DNA of 64,000 nucleotides from assembly GCF_016862515.1 (NCBI RefSeq), contig NZ_BONC01000040.1, positions 1 through 64,000 on the forward strand, written 5' to 3'. Every line of letters starts with the position of its first letter. Position 1 is the stretch's first letter. The notes beneath the pieces were generated by a model. It had not been told where the DNA came from, did no database searches, and was given only the letters and a program-made list of their open reading frames with translations. The DNA comes from Asanoa iriomotensis. GTDB lineage: Bacteria; Actinomycetota; Actinomycetes; Mycobacteriales; Micromonosporaceae. The translations under genes were made by a program, and so were the position numbers. Shown here one piece after another: positions 29,864 through 38,477 of the stretch.

Positions 29864-30280
29864 ATGCAAGCGCGTCGTGGGATCGCGCTCGTCGCGCACG
29901 ACAACTGCAAGCAGGACATGGTCGACTGGGCGCGGTTCAACCGCCGGACGCTGGCCGCGCACCGGCTCTTCGCCACGGGTACGACCGGTGGCCGGCTCGT
30001 CGATGAGGTCGGCCTGTCCGTCATCCGGCTGCGCAGCGGTCCGCACGGCGGCGACCAGCAGATCGGCTCCCGGATCGCCGAGGGTGAGGTGGATCTGCTG
30101 ATCTTCTTCTGGGACCCGCTCGCCGCCCAGCCGCACGAGCCCGACGTGCGCGCCCTGCTGCGGCTGGCCGTCCTCAGCAACATCCCGGTCGCCTGCAACC
30201 GCGCGTCGGCCGACTTCATCATCTCGTCGCCGCTGCTGACCGGGCGCGATCCCTGGGCACCGGAGCTGGTTCGCACGTAA
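29864..30280 (+). CDS. mgsA: Methylglyoxal synthase
   Basis: A 138-aa enzyme converting dihydroxyacetone phosphate to methylglyoxal. Motifs are VAHDNCKQDM (~9-18, with the catalytic His region), FATGTTGG near 38, SGPHGGDQQIG near 58 and LIFFWDPL near 82 with the catalytic Asp. Length is typical. AAGGAG lies 8 nt upstream of the ATG. It is divergent from the formate dehydrogenase operon across about 140 bp, which should contain both promoters. Confidence 0.93.
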   Translation: MQARRGIALVAHDNCKQDMVDWARFNRRTLAAHRLFATGTTGGRLVDEVGLSVIRLRSGPHGGDQQIGSRIAEGEVDLLIFFWDPLAAQPHEPDVRALLRLAVLSNIPVACNRASADFIISSPLLTGRDPWAPELVRT

Positions 30281-30304
30281 CCGCGATCGACTATGGTCCT
30301 GCCC

Positions 30305-31666
30305 ATGTCTCACGGCGCCGGGCAGCGGCCACCCGCACTCGGCCTGTTGGCCCTGCTCGTCACCGTCCCGGGCGTCGTGGTCTCGCTCGCCGGGCTGCAC
30401 CCGTCGCCGCCGCTCGCGGCCGTCGCCTTCGGCGTCGCGATCGTCGGTGCGGCGTTCGTGCTGGCCTGGGCGGCCGAGGCGGCGCAGGTCGACATCTCGG
30501 CCGGGCTCGCCGTCGCGGTGCTCGCGCTGATCGCGGTGCTGCCCGAGTACGCCGTCGACTTCGTCTTCACCGCCCGCGGCGGCGAGGCGGTCGCCGCGTA
30601 CGGGCCGTCCTGCCTGGCGCCCGGCGAGGAGACCTCGAGCTGTTCGCTGGCGCTGGCCAACATGACCGGCGCCAACCGGATCCTGGTCGGCGTCGGCTGG
30701 GCGCTCGTCGTGCTGATCGCCTGGCGCCGTCTGCGCGGCCGGGGCGAACCCTCCGCCACGGCCACCCGGGTCACCCTCGGTCGCCCGGACGCCGTGCCCC
30801 TCGCGTTCCTGGCGCTGGCCTCGCTCTACTGCCTGGTGCTGCCGTTCAAGCGCACACTGTCGCTGGCCGACACGGTGGTGCTGCTGGCCATCTTCGTCGC
30901 GTACAGCTGGCGCGTGTCCCGCGCCCCGGCCGGCGAACCGGACCTGATCGGCCCGTCCGCGTGGGTGGGCGGACTCCCCCGCCGGCCGCGCCGCCTGACC
31001 GTCGTGGCGATGTTCGTCGTCGCGGCCGCGGTCATCCTGCTCACCGCCGAACGGTTCGCCGAGTCGCTGGTGGAGACCGGCGCACAGCTCGGCATCAGCG
31101 AGTTCCTGCTGGTGCAGTGGTTGGCTCCGCTCGCGTCGGAGGCGCCCGAGCTGCTGGTGGCCGGGCTCTACGCCTGGCGGCTGCACACGTCCGAGGCGCT
31201 CGGCGCGCTGGTCTCGTCGAAGGTCAACCAGTGGACGCTGCTGGTGGGCACGCTGCCGATCGTGTTCGCCGCGTCCAGCGGTGGCTGGTCGGGGCTGCCG
31301 ATCGAGGCCGCGCAGCGGGAGGAGCTGCTGCTCACGGCCGCGCAGTCGCTGCTCGCGGTGGCGTTGCTGGTCGGTCGCACTTTGACGGTGCGGTCCGCGC
31401 TGCTCCTGCTGGGTCTGTTCGTGGCCCAGTTCGCGCTGAGCGCGGCGGTCCCGTCGTCGTGGCGCGGCCGGGAGCTGGTGGTGCTGTCGGTCGTCTACCT
31501 CGTGCTCGCGGCGGCGACTCTGATCCGCAACCGCCGGCTCGTGGTGCCGCTGTTCCGCGACGGGCTCGTCACTCCGTACCGGCAGCTCGGCGCCGACATG
31601 TGCTGCACCACGACGGCGGGCAAGCTGCGGCTGCGGGAGCGGGTGACGATCAGCTCGTCGCGGTAG
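30305..31666 (+). CDS. Sodium/calcium exchanger-family membrane protein
   Basis: A 453-aa protein with about 11 membrane segments and two inverted alpha-repeat motifs: AVLPEYAVDFVF with ANMTGANRILVG in the first half, and PLASEAPELLVAGL with SKVNQWTLLVGTLP in the second. The acidic residues in each repeat are the expected ion ligands. It probably exchanges Ca2+ or another cation for Na+/H+. ATG at 30305 is chosen; another ATG at 30293 adds four residues and neither has a clear ribosome site. Confidence 0.85.
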   Translation: MSHGAGQRPPALGLLALLVTVPGVVVSLAGLHPSPPLAAVAFGVAIVGAAFVLAWAAEAAQVDISAGLAVAVLALIAVLPEYAVDFVFTARGGEAVAAYGPSCLAPGEETSSCSLALANMTGANRILVGVGWALVVLIAWRRLRGRGEPSATATRVTLGRPDAVPLAFLALASLYCLVLPFKRTLSLADTVVLLAIFVAYSWRVSRAPAGEPDLIGPSAWVGGLPRRPRRLTVVAMFVVAAAVILLTAERFAESLVETGAQLGISEFLLVQWLAPLASEAPELLVAGLYAWRLHTSEALGALVSSKVNQWTLLVGTLPIVFAASSGGWSGLPIEAAQREELLLTAAQSLLAVALLVGRTLTVRSALLLLGLFVAQFALSAAVPSSWRGRELVVLSVVYLVLAAATLIRNRRLVVPLFRDGLVTPYRQLGADMCCTTTAGKLRLRERVTISSSR

Positions 31667-32225
31667 CGCGGCGGACCAGATCGTCGATCAACGCTGGGTA
31701 CGGGTAGGGCGCGAGCACCTCGGGCACGGTCAGGTCGTCGACCAGCAGGCCGGACATCGCGAGATAGAGCAGCACCACCGTGACCTCGTCGCCGGGGAGG
31801 CCGGCCGCGAGGTGGAACGAGATGCTCTCCTGGAGGTTGGTGCTGAACACCTCGACCAGGGCGGCCTGCAGCTCCGGGCGGCGGGTGGCCTCCAGGCGCA
31901 GCTCGAGCATCGCCAGGTAGCTGCTGCGGTCGGCCCGCATCCGGGCCAGGATCTGTTGCATCAGCAGGCCGACCAGCTCGCGGTCGCGCGGGGCCCGCAT
32001 CGTCTGCTCGACCTCGTCCGCGTCGGGTGCCAGCCGCTCGCGGGTGCGCTGGGCCACCTGGGCGATCAGGTCGTCGCGGCTGGCGAAGTAGTTCGACGCC
32101 GTGCCGATGGGGACCACCGCGACCACGTCGACGGCGCGGAAGGTCAGGCCGCGGGAGCCGTCGCGGGCCAGCACCTCGATCGCGGCGTCGAGCAGGGCGG
32201 TGCGGCGGGCCGGGTTCTGGCGCAT
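31650..32225 (-). CDS. TetR-family regulator
   Basis: A 191-aa repressor with the N-terminal helix-turn-helix RTALLDAAIEVLARDG...GTASNYFASRDDLIAQV (residues ~8-60) and a helical ligand-binding C-terminal part. It is divergent from a dihydrofolate reductase-fold enzyme gene, with palindromic sites in the gap, so it probably represses that gene. Its 3' end overlaps the convergent exchanger gene by 17 bp. Confidence 0.9.
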   Translation of the reverse strand: MRQNPARRTALLDAAIEVLARDGSRGLTFRAVDVVAVVPIGTASNYFASRDDLIAQVAQRTRERLAPDADEVEQTMRAPRDRELVGLLMQQILARMRADRSSYLAMLELRLEATRRPELQAALVEVFSTNLQESISFHLAAGLPGDEVTVVLLYLAMSGLLVDDLTVPEVLAPYPYPALIDDLVRRATATS

Positions 32226-32241
32226 CAGGTCTCCTTCGCGA

Positions 32242-32285
32242 TTGACACCACTGCAAGCGTAGTACTACGGTCGGACCACTACAAG
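32242..32285 (+). promoter_or_regulatory. Promoter and TetR operator region of the reductase gene
   Basis: TTGACA (32242-32247) and TACGGT (32266-32271) are 18 nt apart. Between them lies the perfect 10-bp palindrome GTAGTACTAC (32259-32268). The 11-bp sequence ACCACTRCAAG occurs twice as a direct repeat (32247-32257 and 32275-32285). A repressor on the palindrome would block this promoter. Binding by the adjacent TetR protein is inference. Confidence 0.55.
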
Positions 32286-32300
32286 AGGAGTGGTTTGGTT

Positions 32301-32870
32301 TTGCGCAAGCTCACGTACTACGTCGCGGCCAGCATCGACGGGTTCATCGCCGACCCGGCCGGACGGTTCGACTTCTTCCCGATCGAGCCCGACGTGATGG
32401 CGGCGATGAACGCCGAGCGGCCGGAGGCCGTGCCCACCGCGTTCCGGTCCGCGATCGGGTTGGCCGACGACACCCTGAACCGCAGCTACGACACCGTCCT
32501 GATGGGACGGCACAGCTACGAGCCGGGGCTGGCCGCCGGGATGACCAGCCCCTATGCCCACCTGCGGCAGATCGTCTTCTCGACCACCCTGTCGAGCACG
32601 GACGTCGAGATCGTCAAGTCCGATCCGCTCGGTGCGGTCCGGGCCCTCAAGCGGGAGCCCGGGCTCGGCATCTGGCTCTGCGGCGGCGGCACGCTCGCCA
32701 GCCAGCTCCTGCCGGAGATCGACGAGCTGGTGATCAAGCAATATCCGCTGGTGCTCGGCGCCGGCATCCCGCTGTTCAGTTCGGCGTTCGAGCCTTCGCA
32801 GTTCAACCTCGACTCCGCGCGGCCCTTCGATTCGGGCGCGGTCGTCCTGACGTACACCCGGAGTTTGTGA
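32301..32870 (+). CDS. Dihydrofolate reductase/RibD C-terminal-fold reductase
   Basis: A 189-aa protein starting LRKLTYYVAASIDGFIA, followed by TVLMGRHSYE (~70-79) and IWLCGGGTLASQLL (~125-138), the NADPH-binding pattern of RibD-C/DHFR-like reductases. The start is probably TTG at 32301 (giving the usual MRKLTYY-type beginning) with GAGGAG 10 nt upstream; TTG at 32295 is the alternative. Substrate unknown; control by a divergent TetR suggests a detoxification role, which is inference. Confidence 0.82.
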   Translation: MRKLTYYVAASIDGFIADPAGRFDFFPIEPDVMAAMNAERPEAVPTAFRSAIGLADDTLNRSYDTVLMGRHSYEPGLAAGMTSPYAHLRQIVFSTTLSSTDVEIVKSDPLGAVRALKREPGLGIWLCGGGTLASQLLPEIDELVIKQYPLVLGAGIPLFSSAFEPSQFNLDSARPFDSGAVVLTYTRSL

Positions 32871-32918
32871 CAGAACCAAGACATGAGCCGGACGAGTTGC
32901 GGATGACGGGCCGCCAGG

Positions 32919-33833
32919 ATGGTCCGCGTGAACCCGCGATCCTCGTCCGCCGGCCGGCTCCTCGCGGCCGCCGCTGCGTGTGCGGTCGCCTTCGGCGTGG
33001 CCTGGTTGCTGTTCGTGCGGACCGCACCCGGCCAATGGATCGACGGCGTGCTGCTGCCCCGCGCCCAGTGGGGCGGCGGCTACGTCCAGGAGACCATCCT
33101 GCTCGGTCCGGCATCCCTGGTGCTGAAGCGATTCGGCAATCCCCTGCTGCTCGGCCTGGTGATGGTCGCGATCATCGCGGTCGGCGCGCTCACCCGCCGG
33201 ATCTGGGCGGCCCTGGCCGCGGTGGCGGTGTTCGCCTGCTCGGCGGGCGCCGCCGGGTTCGTCAAGCAGTTCCTGGACCGGCCGGAGCTGGGTGTGGCCA
33301 GCTCGACGACGCACAACAGCTTCCCGAGCGGCCACGTGGCCGCGGCGGCCGCGCTGCTGCTCGGGATCCTGCTGGTGGCGCCGCCACGGCTGCGGTGGTG
33401 GCTCGCGGTGCCCGGCACCACGGGGGTGTCGGTCATCGGAGCCGCCACGATGATCCTGGGCTGGCACCGCTTCAGCGACGTGGTCGGCAGCCTGCTCCTG
33501 GTCGGCACGATCTTCTGCCTGGCCGCCGCGGCCCTGACCCGCGCGCGCGACAAGACCGCCAGCGCCTCGAAAGAACAGGCGGACGACGACGCCGTGACCG
33601 GGTTGCTGGTGCAGGCGATCGCGCTGACCTTGCTGATCATGCTGGTGCTCGCGCTGGCCCCCGATGCCGGCGTGCGCCTCGTGCTGGCCACCGCGGCGGT
33701 CGGCGTGCTGACGATGCTGGTCGTCTCGGCCGCGATCTGGCTGGTCCGCCCCGCTCATCAACCGGAGGAGCGGGGCGGCGCGACCGTGCCCTCGAGTGAG
33801 TGGGCCCAGGGCAGCAGGAGCTGGCGCTCGTAG
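32919..33833 (+). CDS. PAP2-family membrane phosphatase
   Basis: A 304-aa protein. The three phosphatase motifs are KQFLDRP (~112), SFPSGH (~131) and GWHRFSDV (~185). About eight membrane segments are visible, two more than the usual six, the additional pair being at ~225-275. It acts on lipid phosphates or undecaprenyl diphosphate-like substrates at the membrane. The last ~75 bp overlap an antisense LacI remnant. Confidence 0.9.
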   Translation: MVRVNPRSSSAGRLLAAAAACAVAFGVAWLLFVRTAPGQWIDGVLLPRAQWGGGYVQETILLGPASLVLKRFGNPLLLGLVMVAIIAVGALTRRIWAALAAVAVFACSAGAAGFVKQFLDRPELGVASSTTHNSFPSGHVAAAAALLLGILLVAPPRLRWWLAVPGTTGVSVIGAATMILGWHRFSDVVGSLLLVGTIFCLAAAALTRARDKTASASKEQADDDAVTGLLVQAIALTLLIMLVLALAPDAGVRLVLATAAVGVLTMLVVSAAIWLVRPAHQPEERGGATVPSSEWAQGSRSWRS

Positions 33834-33970
33834 TCACCGGCCGGGTCCGTGACCACGGCGGTGAGCATCCGCACCGCGCGGCGGCCCATCGCGTTGCGCG
33901 GAATGTGCATCGCTGCCCGTCGCCCGCGCTGGTCGAGCGGCGGTACGCCGTTGCGTACGCCCTGGGCCGC
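33758..33970 (-). pseudogene. C-terminal remnant of a LacI/GalR-family regulator
   Basis: The minus strand encodes PPLDQRGRRAAMHIPRNAMG, then GRRAVRML, LLLPWAHSLEGTVAPP and a stop at 33758. This is the usual end of a LacI-type repressor. The DNA-binding and most of the sugar-binding domain are absent. The frame runs straight on from the stop of the unrelated gene upstream, so this is a leftover beside an inserted segment. It overlaps the 3' end of the PAP2 gene on the other strand. Confidence 0.65.
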
Positions 33971-33973
33971 TTC

Positions 33974-35509
33974 TCACGCCGCGTCGGACCGGCGCTCCTT
34001 TCTCGACCAGACCATCCGCTGGACCACTCGCTTGACCTGGCTGTTGCCCCAAGCCACCTCGAGATCCGACTCACCGTGCATAGGTCCCGCGATGCCGACA
34101 CCTACCTCGACCGACTCTCCGCTGACCAGCGAGAGGCTGAAGCGGTCGCTGAGAGAGATCGCCGCGTAAGACCCCGAACCGTCGTCGAACCAGATCCGCA
34201 TCGGGTCGTCGCCCGCGACCGAGTCAGCGACGGTCCGGGAGGAGATGGTGACGACATCGTCGTAGTGAAACGTGCGGGTCGACTCGGTGAGCAATGCCCG
34301 ACGGGCAAAGTCGAGGTCGCAGTCGTAGACCGCGACTCGCCGGTCCGTCAGGTAGATCACCAGAACGCGATAGTGGTCAGATCTGAGCCGCCCGTCCGAA
34401 CCGGTCCGAACCCGAGCCAGCGGGTTCTCGCTGTGTGGACGGCGCCGGAAACTGCGCCCGTTCGCCGAGCTGCGCTCGACATCACCTCGCTTGAGGTTGG
34501 ACACGCCGACCGCCGACTGCGGCTCGACGATGAGGTGTCCCGGCCTCCCGGCGGCGATCGGTTCCACTCGGTGGCGGCGGGCACCCAACGCGGCCACCAG
34601 CCTGACGTCCTCCTCAAGCCATGAGTCCATCTGTGCGTCGGTCGGGCGGTCCGCGGTATGGGCCTTCGCGTAGTCGTAGCGTCGCTTGAGCAGCACGTCC
34701 TGCTGGTAATCGCGGAAGGAGGTAATGGCCAAGAAGACCAGGACAACCCCGGCGGCGAGGAGGACGAGCAGCAGGGCAGCGTGGACGTACCAGGCGGCGC
34801 CATTGAGTATGCCCACGAACGGCGCGACCAACGCCATGACTCCGCCGACCGCCATGACCGTGGCCGGTGTGGCGTTCGGCTGTTGCGGCTTCGCAGGCAC
34901 CGGGTAGAAGTACTTGGCCACCGCTATCCGGCGTTCACGCGGCGCGAGCGGCAGCTTACCGGCCTGCACGAATCCGTCGATAGCGACATTGCGGTTGCGC
35001 GCCTCCGCCGACAACGACTCCCACGTTGGTCCCTGGCACGGCACCATGTGTCGAGCAAGAAGGGCTAGCTCGGCATCGCTCAGCGCACGCGGATCCGCGA
35101 AGCTTGCGACCCCAGCGAGACCGGTGGGAACGGTCATCGCGTCCAGGTCGAAGTAGTCGTCCTTGATCAGGGCCGCCAGGACAGCGGTCATCGCGCCGGC
35201 GCCCGCATTCGCGATGTGCGCCGCCGCGCGCTCAATTTCCTCAGGTCGACGATACGAGGGACGTATCTTGGCCAGGATCGCCACCGCCGAATAGAGGTGG
35301 GCCAATGATCTCCGCTTTTTCGCACGCGCACCCTCTTCGTGCGCTTCCTTTCGGATCACGTCACCGAAGCAGCTGCGCGCCTCGCGATACATACCTTCGG
35401 AGAGCAGGCGCTGGCCCGCCCGCAGCCAGTCCCGCGTTTCGGTGTAGTACTGGTTGATGATCTGGTCGGCGTTCTGGATGAAGCCCTGCTGGTCGCCGTC
35501 TAGGTTCAC
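33974..35509 (-). CDS. Unrecognised 511-aa protein with two membrane segments, partner of the small upstream protein
   Basis: I do not recognise this family. Residues ~1-20 read LDGDQQGFIQNADQIINQ, a motif shared with the 115-aa protein encoded just upstream. Residues ~20-110 look alpha-helical. Two membrane segments lie near 222-242 and 247-270 (ATVMAVGGVMALVAPFVGIL and ALLLVLLAAGVVLVFLAI). A ~240-aa C-terminal cytoplasmic domain with alternating beta strands follows (LVIYLTDRRVAVYDCDLD; RIWFDDGSGSYAAISLSD). The base composition is visibly less GC-rich than its neighbours. The gene begins 2 nt after the stop of the upstream gene, so they are one operon. Confidence 0.75.
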   Translation of the reverse strand: MNLDGDQQGFIQNADQIINQYYTETRDWLRAGQRLLSEGMYREARSCFGDVIRKEAHEEGARAKKRRSLAHLYSAVAILAKIRPSYRRPEEIERAAAHIANAGAGAMTAVLAALIKDDYFDLDAMTVPTGLAGVASFADPRALSDAELALLARHMVPCQGPTWESLSAEARNRNVAIDGFVQAGKLPLAPRERRIAVAKYFYPVPAKPQQPNATPATVMAVGGVMALVAPFVGILNGAAWYVHAALLLVLLAAGVVLVFLAITSFRDYQQDVLLKRRYDYAKAHTADRPTDAQMDSWLEEDVRLVAALGARRHRVEPIAAGRPGHLIVEPQSAVGVSNLKRGDVERSSANGRSFRRRPHSENPLARVRTGSDGRLRSDHYRVLVIYLTDRRVAVYDCDLDFARRALLTESTRTFHYDDVVTISSRTVADSVAGDDPMRIWFDDGSGSYAAISLSDRFSLSLVSGESVEVGVGIAGPMHGESDLEVAWGNSQVKRVVQRMVWSRKERRSDAA

Positions 35510-35510
35510 G

Positions 35511-35858
35511 TCACGCCGCCGAAGGACCGTGGCCTGCCATCATTGCAATGATCCTCGCGGCCGCTTCAGCGAGGGGCGCTGCTCCAGCAGCCACTGCCAG
35601 CATGTCACGCGCCCGTCCGACCGCCGACCGGGCCTCGACCGGGTCGGCCTCTGCGGCGGCGGTGTCCAGCTCTCGAGTCGCCGCCTCCGCCACCCGCCCC
35701 TCTATGCTCCCCGTTGCGCGTGCGGCGGCGATTCGCTCCGACAGACGCTGGATATCTTCGATCGGCGTTCGAACGGATATGACCGAAGTGATCTGTTCAC
35801 GGTTGACGATGGTGTCGGCGTTCTGGATGGTGCCAGTCTGGTTGCCCACGACCTTCAT
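35511..35858 (-). CDS. Unrecognised 115-aa helical protein sharing an N-terminal motif with its partner
   Basis: ATG at 35858 has GGGAGG 6 nt upstream, so a longer in-frame start at 35972 is rejected. Residues 5-18 (GNQTGTIQNADTIVN) match the partner protein's start at G-Q-G-IQNAD-I-N positions. The rest is predicted helical (IEDIQRLSERIAAARATGS, Ala-rich helices to the end). No enzyme motif, signal peptide or membrane segment is seen. The shared motif suggests the two proteins assemble with each other or with a common partner. Confidence 0.75.
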   Translation of the reverse strand: MKVVGNQTGTIQNADTIVNREQITSVISVRTPIEDIQRLSERIAAARATGSIEGRVAEAATRELDTAAAEADPVEARSAVGRARDMLAVAAGAAPLAEAAARIIAMMAGHGPSAA

Positions 35859-35897
35859 GCATTCCTCCCATGCCGAGACGGCCGAGCAACTAAAATA

Positions 35898-35945
35898 CAT
35901 AGGACGAACGCGATTCGCGTTGACAAATATTTGACATGTCCTATG
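35898..35945. promoter_or_regulatory. Nested palindromes in the promoter of the two-gene island
   Basis: CATAGGAC (35898-35905) pairs with GTCCTATG (35938-35945), perfect 8-bp arms centred at 35921/35922. Inside are the 15-bp palindrome AACGCGATTCGCGTT (35907-35921) and the 10-bp palindrome CAAATATTTG (35924-35933). The block lies 40 bp upstream of the island's first start and is strikingly AT-rich. It probably contains the promoter and a repressor site. Confidence 0.55.
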
Positions 35946-36014
35946 CCGCAGTCGTACCCGTGTGAGTGACATGGCAGCGCAACATGAAATCGCATTCTGA
36001 GGGGTTGACGAGAC

Positions 36015-36055
36015 AGCAAAGAGCCGCCCGGGCGTACCCCAGGCGGCTCTTTGCT
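36015..36055. terminator. Transcription terminator of lon
   Basis: AGCAAAGAGCCGCC (36015-36028) and GGCGGCTCTTTGCT (36042-36055) are perfect 14-bp arms around a 13-nt loop, 8 bp past the lon stop. The arms have A/T-rich outer ends that give short U runs in both directions, so it may work both ways. Confidence 0.8.
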
Positions 36056-36062
36056 TCTGTTG

Positions 36063-38381
36063 TCAGGCCGCGGCGAGGAGCTCGCGCTCGTCGGCCGGGC
36101 GGAGGGCCAGGGCCAGGACGTCGCTGACGTCGCCCAGCACGTGGATGGTCAGGGCGTCGCGGACCTCCTGCGGCAGGTCGTCCAGGTCCGGCTCGTTGCG
36201 GGCCGGGATGATGACCTCCGTCAGGCCTGCCCGGTGCGCCGCCAGCAGCTTCTGCTTGACGCCGCCGATCGGGAGCACGCGGCCGGAGAGGGTGACCTCG
36301 CCGGTCATGCCGAACTCCGGGCGGACCGGGCGACCGGTCGCCAGCGACGCCAGGGCGGTGACCATCGTGATGCCCGCGGACGGGCCGTCCTTCGGCACCG
36401 CGCCGGCCGGCACGTGCAGGTGGATCCGCTTGGCCGCCAACGCGTTCGGGTCGATGCCCAGGCGCTTGCCGTTGGACCTCAGGTAGGAGAGGGCGATGTG
36501 CGCCGACTCCTTCATGACGTCGCCGAGCTGGCCCGTGAGGGTCAGGCCCGGCTCGCCCTCCATCGAGGTCGCCTCGATGAACAGCACGTCGCCGCCCGCT
36601 CCGGTGACCGCCAGGCCCGTTGCCACGCCCGGGGTCGCCGTGCGCTCCGCCGACTCCGGGGTGAACCGGGGACGGCCGAGGTAGCGGACCAGGTCGGTCT
36701 CGTCGACCCTGATCGGCGCCGACTCCGAAGCCAACGCCACCGCGACCTTGCGGAGGATCTTGGCCAGCGCGCGCTCGAGCTGCCGCACGCCCGCCTCGCG
36801 GGTGTACTCGCCGGCGATCGCACCCAAGGCCTCGTCGGTGATCGACACCTCGGACGGCGTCAAGCCGGCGCGCTCGACCTGCCGCGGCCACAGGTGGTCG
36901 CGGCCGATGGCCACCTTCTCCTCCTCGGTGTAGCCGTCCAGCGTCACGAGCTCCATCCGGTCCAGCAGCGGGCCGGGGATGTTCTCGACCACGTTGGCGG
37001 TCGCGAGGAACAGCACGTCCGAGAGGTCGAGGTCGACCTCCAGGTAGTGGTCGCGGAACGTGTGGTTCTGCGCCGGGTCGAGCACCTCGAGCAGGGCCGC
37101 GGCCGGGTCGCCGGCGTAACCGACGGCCAGCTTGTCGACCTCGTCGAGCAGCACGACCGGGTTCATCGAACCGGCCTCCTTGAGCGCCCGGACGATCCGG
37201 CCCGGAGCCGCGCCGACGTAGGTGCGCCGGTGACCGCGGATCTCGGCCTCGTCCCGGATGCCGCCGAGGCTGACCCGGACGAACTTGCGGCCCAGCGCCC
37301 GCGCGACGGACTCGCCGAGGCTGGTCTTGCCGACACCGGGCGGGCCACCGAGGGCCAGCACCGCGCCGGAACCACGGCCGCCGACGACCTGCAGGTTGCG
37401 CTCGGCACGCCGGTTGCGGACCGCGAGGTACTCCAGGATGCGGTCCTTCACGTCGGCCAGCCCGGCGTGGTCGGTGTCGAGCACCTCACGCGCCGCCTTC
37501 AGGTCGGTGTTGTCGTCGGTCCGGGTCGACCAGGGCATTTCGAGTACGGTGTCGAGCCAGGTGCGGATCCAGCTCGTCTCGGGTGACTGGTCGCTCGCGC
37601 GCTCCAGCTTGCCGACCTCGCGCATGGCCGCCTCGCGCACCTTCTCGGGCAGGTCGGCGGACTCCACGCGGGACCGGTAGTCGGCCGAGCCGTCGGGCTC
37701 GTCCTCACCCAGCTCCTTGCGGATCGCGGCGAGCTGCTGGCGGAGCAGGAACTCGCGCTGCGACTTCTCGAGGCCCTCGCGGACGTCGTTGGTGATCCGC
37801 TCGGTGACCTCCTGCTCGGCGAGGTAGTCGCGAACCCAGCCGACCAGCAGGTCGAGGCGCGCGGTCACATCGGGAGCGTTGAGCAGCTCGATCTTCTGCT
37901 CGAGGCTGAGCCACGGCGCGTAGCCGGCGGAGTCGGCCAGCTCGGACAAGTCGGTCATCCGCTCGACGGCGTCGATGACCTGCCAGGCGCCGCGCTGCTG
38001 GAGCACGGACTTCACCAGGGCCTTGTATTCAGTGGCCAGCTCGCGGGCCTTGCCCGCGGGCGGGGTCTCGTCAAGCTCGGTGGCCTCGACCCAGAGGGCG
38101 GCACCGGGTCCGGGCACACCGGAACCGATCTTCGCCCGGGACAGGCCACGGATGACGGCGGCGGGCTCGCCATCGGGCAGGCGGCCCACCTTCTCGATCA
38201 GCGCGATGACGCCGGTCGGCCCGTACTCGCCGTCGACTCGCGGCACGGCAAGCACGCGGTTGTCGCCGGCGGCGCGCGCGGCGTCGACGGCGGCCTGAGT
38301 GTTGTTATCGAGGGTGACCGGCACGGTCATGCCCGGAAGCAGTACGGCGTCGGTCAACGGCAGGACGGGAAGAGTTGCCAT
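36063..38381 (-). CDS. lon: ATP-dependent Lon protease
   Basis: A 772-aa cytoplasmic protease. In order: N-terminal substrate domain (LPVLPLTDAVLLPGM), AAA+ domain with GGPPGVGKTSLG (~345) and LLDEVDKL (~415), and the protease domain with catalytic Ser in KDGPSAGITM (~670) and Lys in GGVKQKLLAAHRAG (~713). ATG at 38381 (MATLPVLPLTD) is preferred to one eight codons earlier. It degrades damaged and regulatory proteins. A clear terminator follows. Confidence 0.97.
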   Translation of the reverse strand: MATLPVLPLTDAVLLPGMTVPVTLDNNTQAAVDAARAAGDNRVLAVPRVDGEYGPTGVIALIEKVGRLPDGEPAAVIRGLSRAKIGSGVPGPGAALWVEATELDETPPAGKARELATEYKALVKSVLQQRGAWQVIDAVERMTDLSELADSAGYAPWLSLEQKIELLNAPDVTARLDLLVGWVRDYLAEQEVTERITNDVREGLEKSQREFLLRQQLAAIRKELGEDEPDGSADYRSRVESADLPEKVREAAMREVGKLERASDQSPETSWIRTWLDTVLEMPWSTRTDDNTDLKAAREVLDTDHAGLADVKDRILEYLAVRNRRAERNLQVVGGRGSGAVLALGGPPGVGKTSLGESVARALGRKFVRVSLGGIRDEAEIRGHRRTYVGAAPGRIVRALKEAGSMNPVVLLDEVDKLAVGYAGDPAAALLEVLDPAQNHTFRDHYLEVDLDLSDVLFLATANVVENIPGPLLDRMELVTLDGYTEEEKVAIGRDHLWPRQVERAGLTPSEVSITDEALGAIAGEYTREAGVRQLERALAKILRKVAVALASESAPIRVDETDLVRYLGRPRFTPESAERTATPGVATGLAVTGAGGDVLFIEATSMEGEPGLTLTGQLGDVMKESAHIALSYLRSNGKRLGIDPNALAAKRIHLHVPAGAVPKDGPSAGITMVTALASLATGRPVRPEFGMTGEVTLSGRVLPIGGVKQKLLAAHRAGLTEVIIPARNEPDLDDLPQEVRDALTIHVLGDVSDVLALALRPADERELLAAA

Positions 38382-38477
38382 GTACGTACTCAAGTTACAA
38401 ACCATGCACTCTGTTCCCGGCCTGCGTTGTGACCCAGGTCACCGGCGGTTCGTCCCGCTATGGGTAAGTTGACCTGA

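Noticed and set aside
26971-30006. Plus-strand open frame of about 1000 codons opposite the formate dehydrogenase
   Set aside because: It is antisense to a clearly conserved gene; the product is Arg/Val/Gly-rich with no domain. High GC leaves stop-free shadow frames.
38379-38405. HspR (HAIR) operator before lon
   Set aside because: Only the half site CTTGAGT is present; the second half at the required distance does not match.
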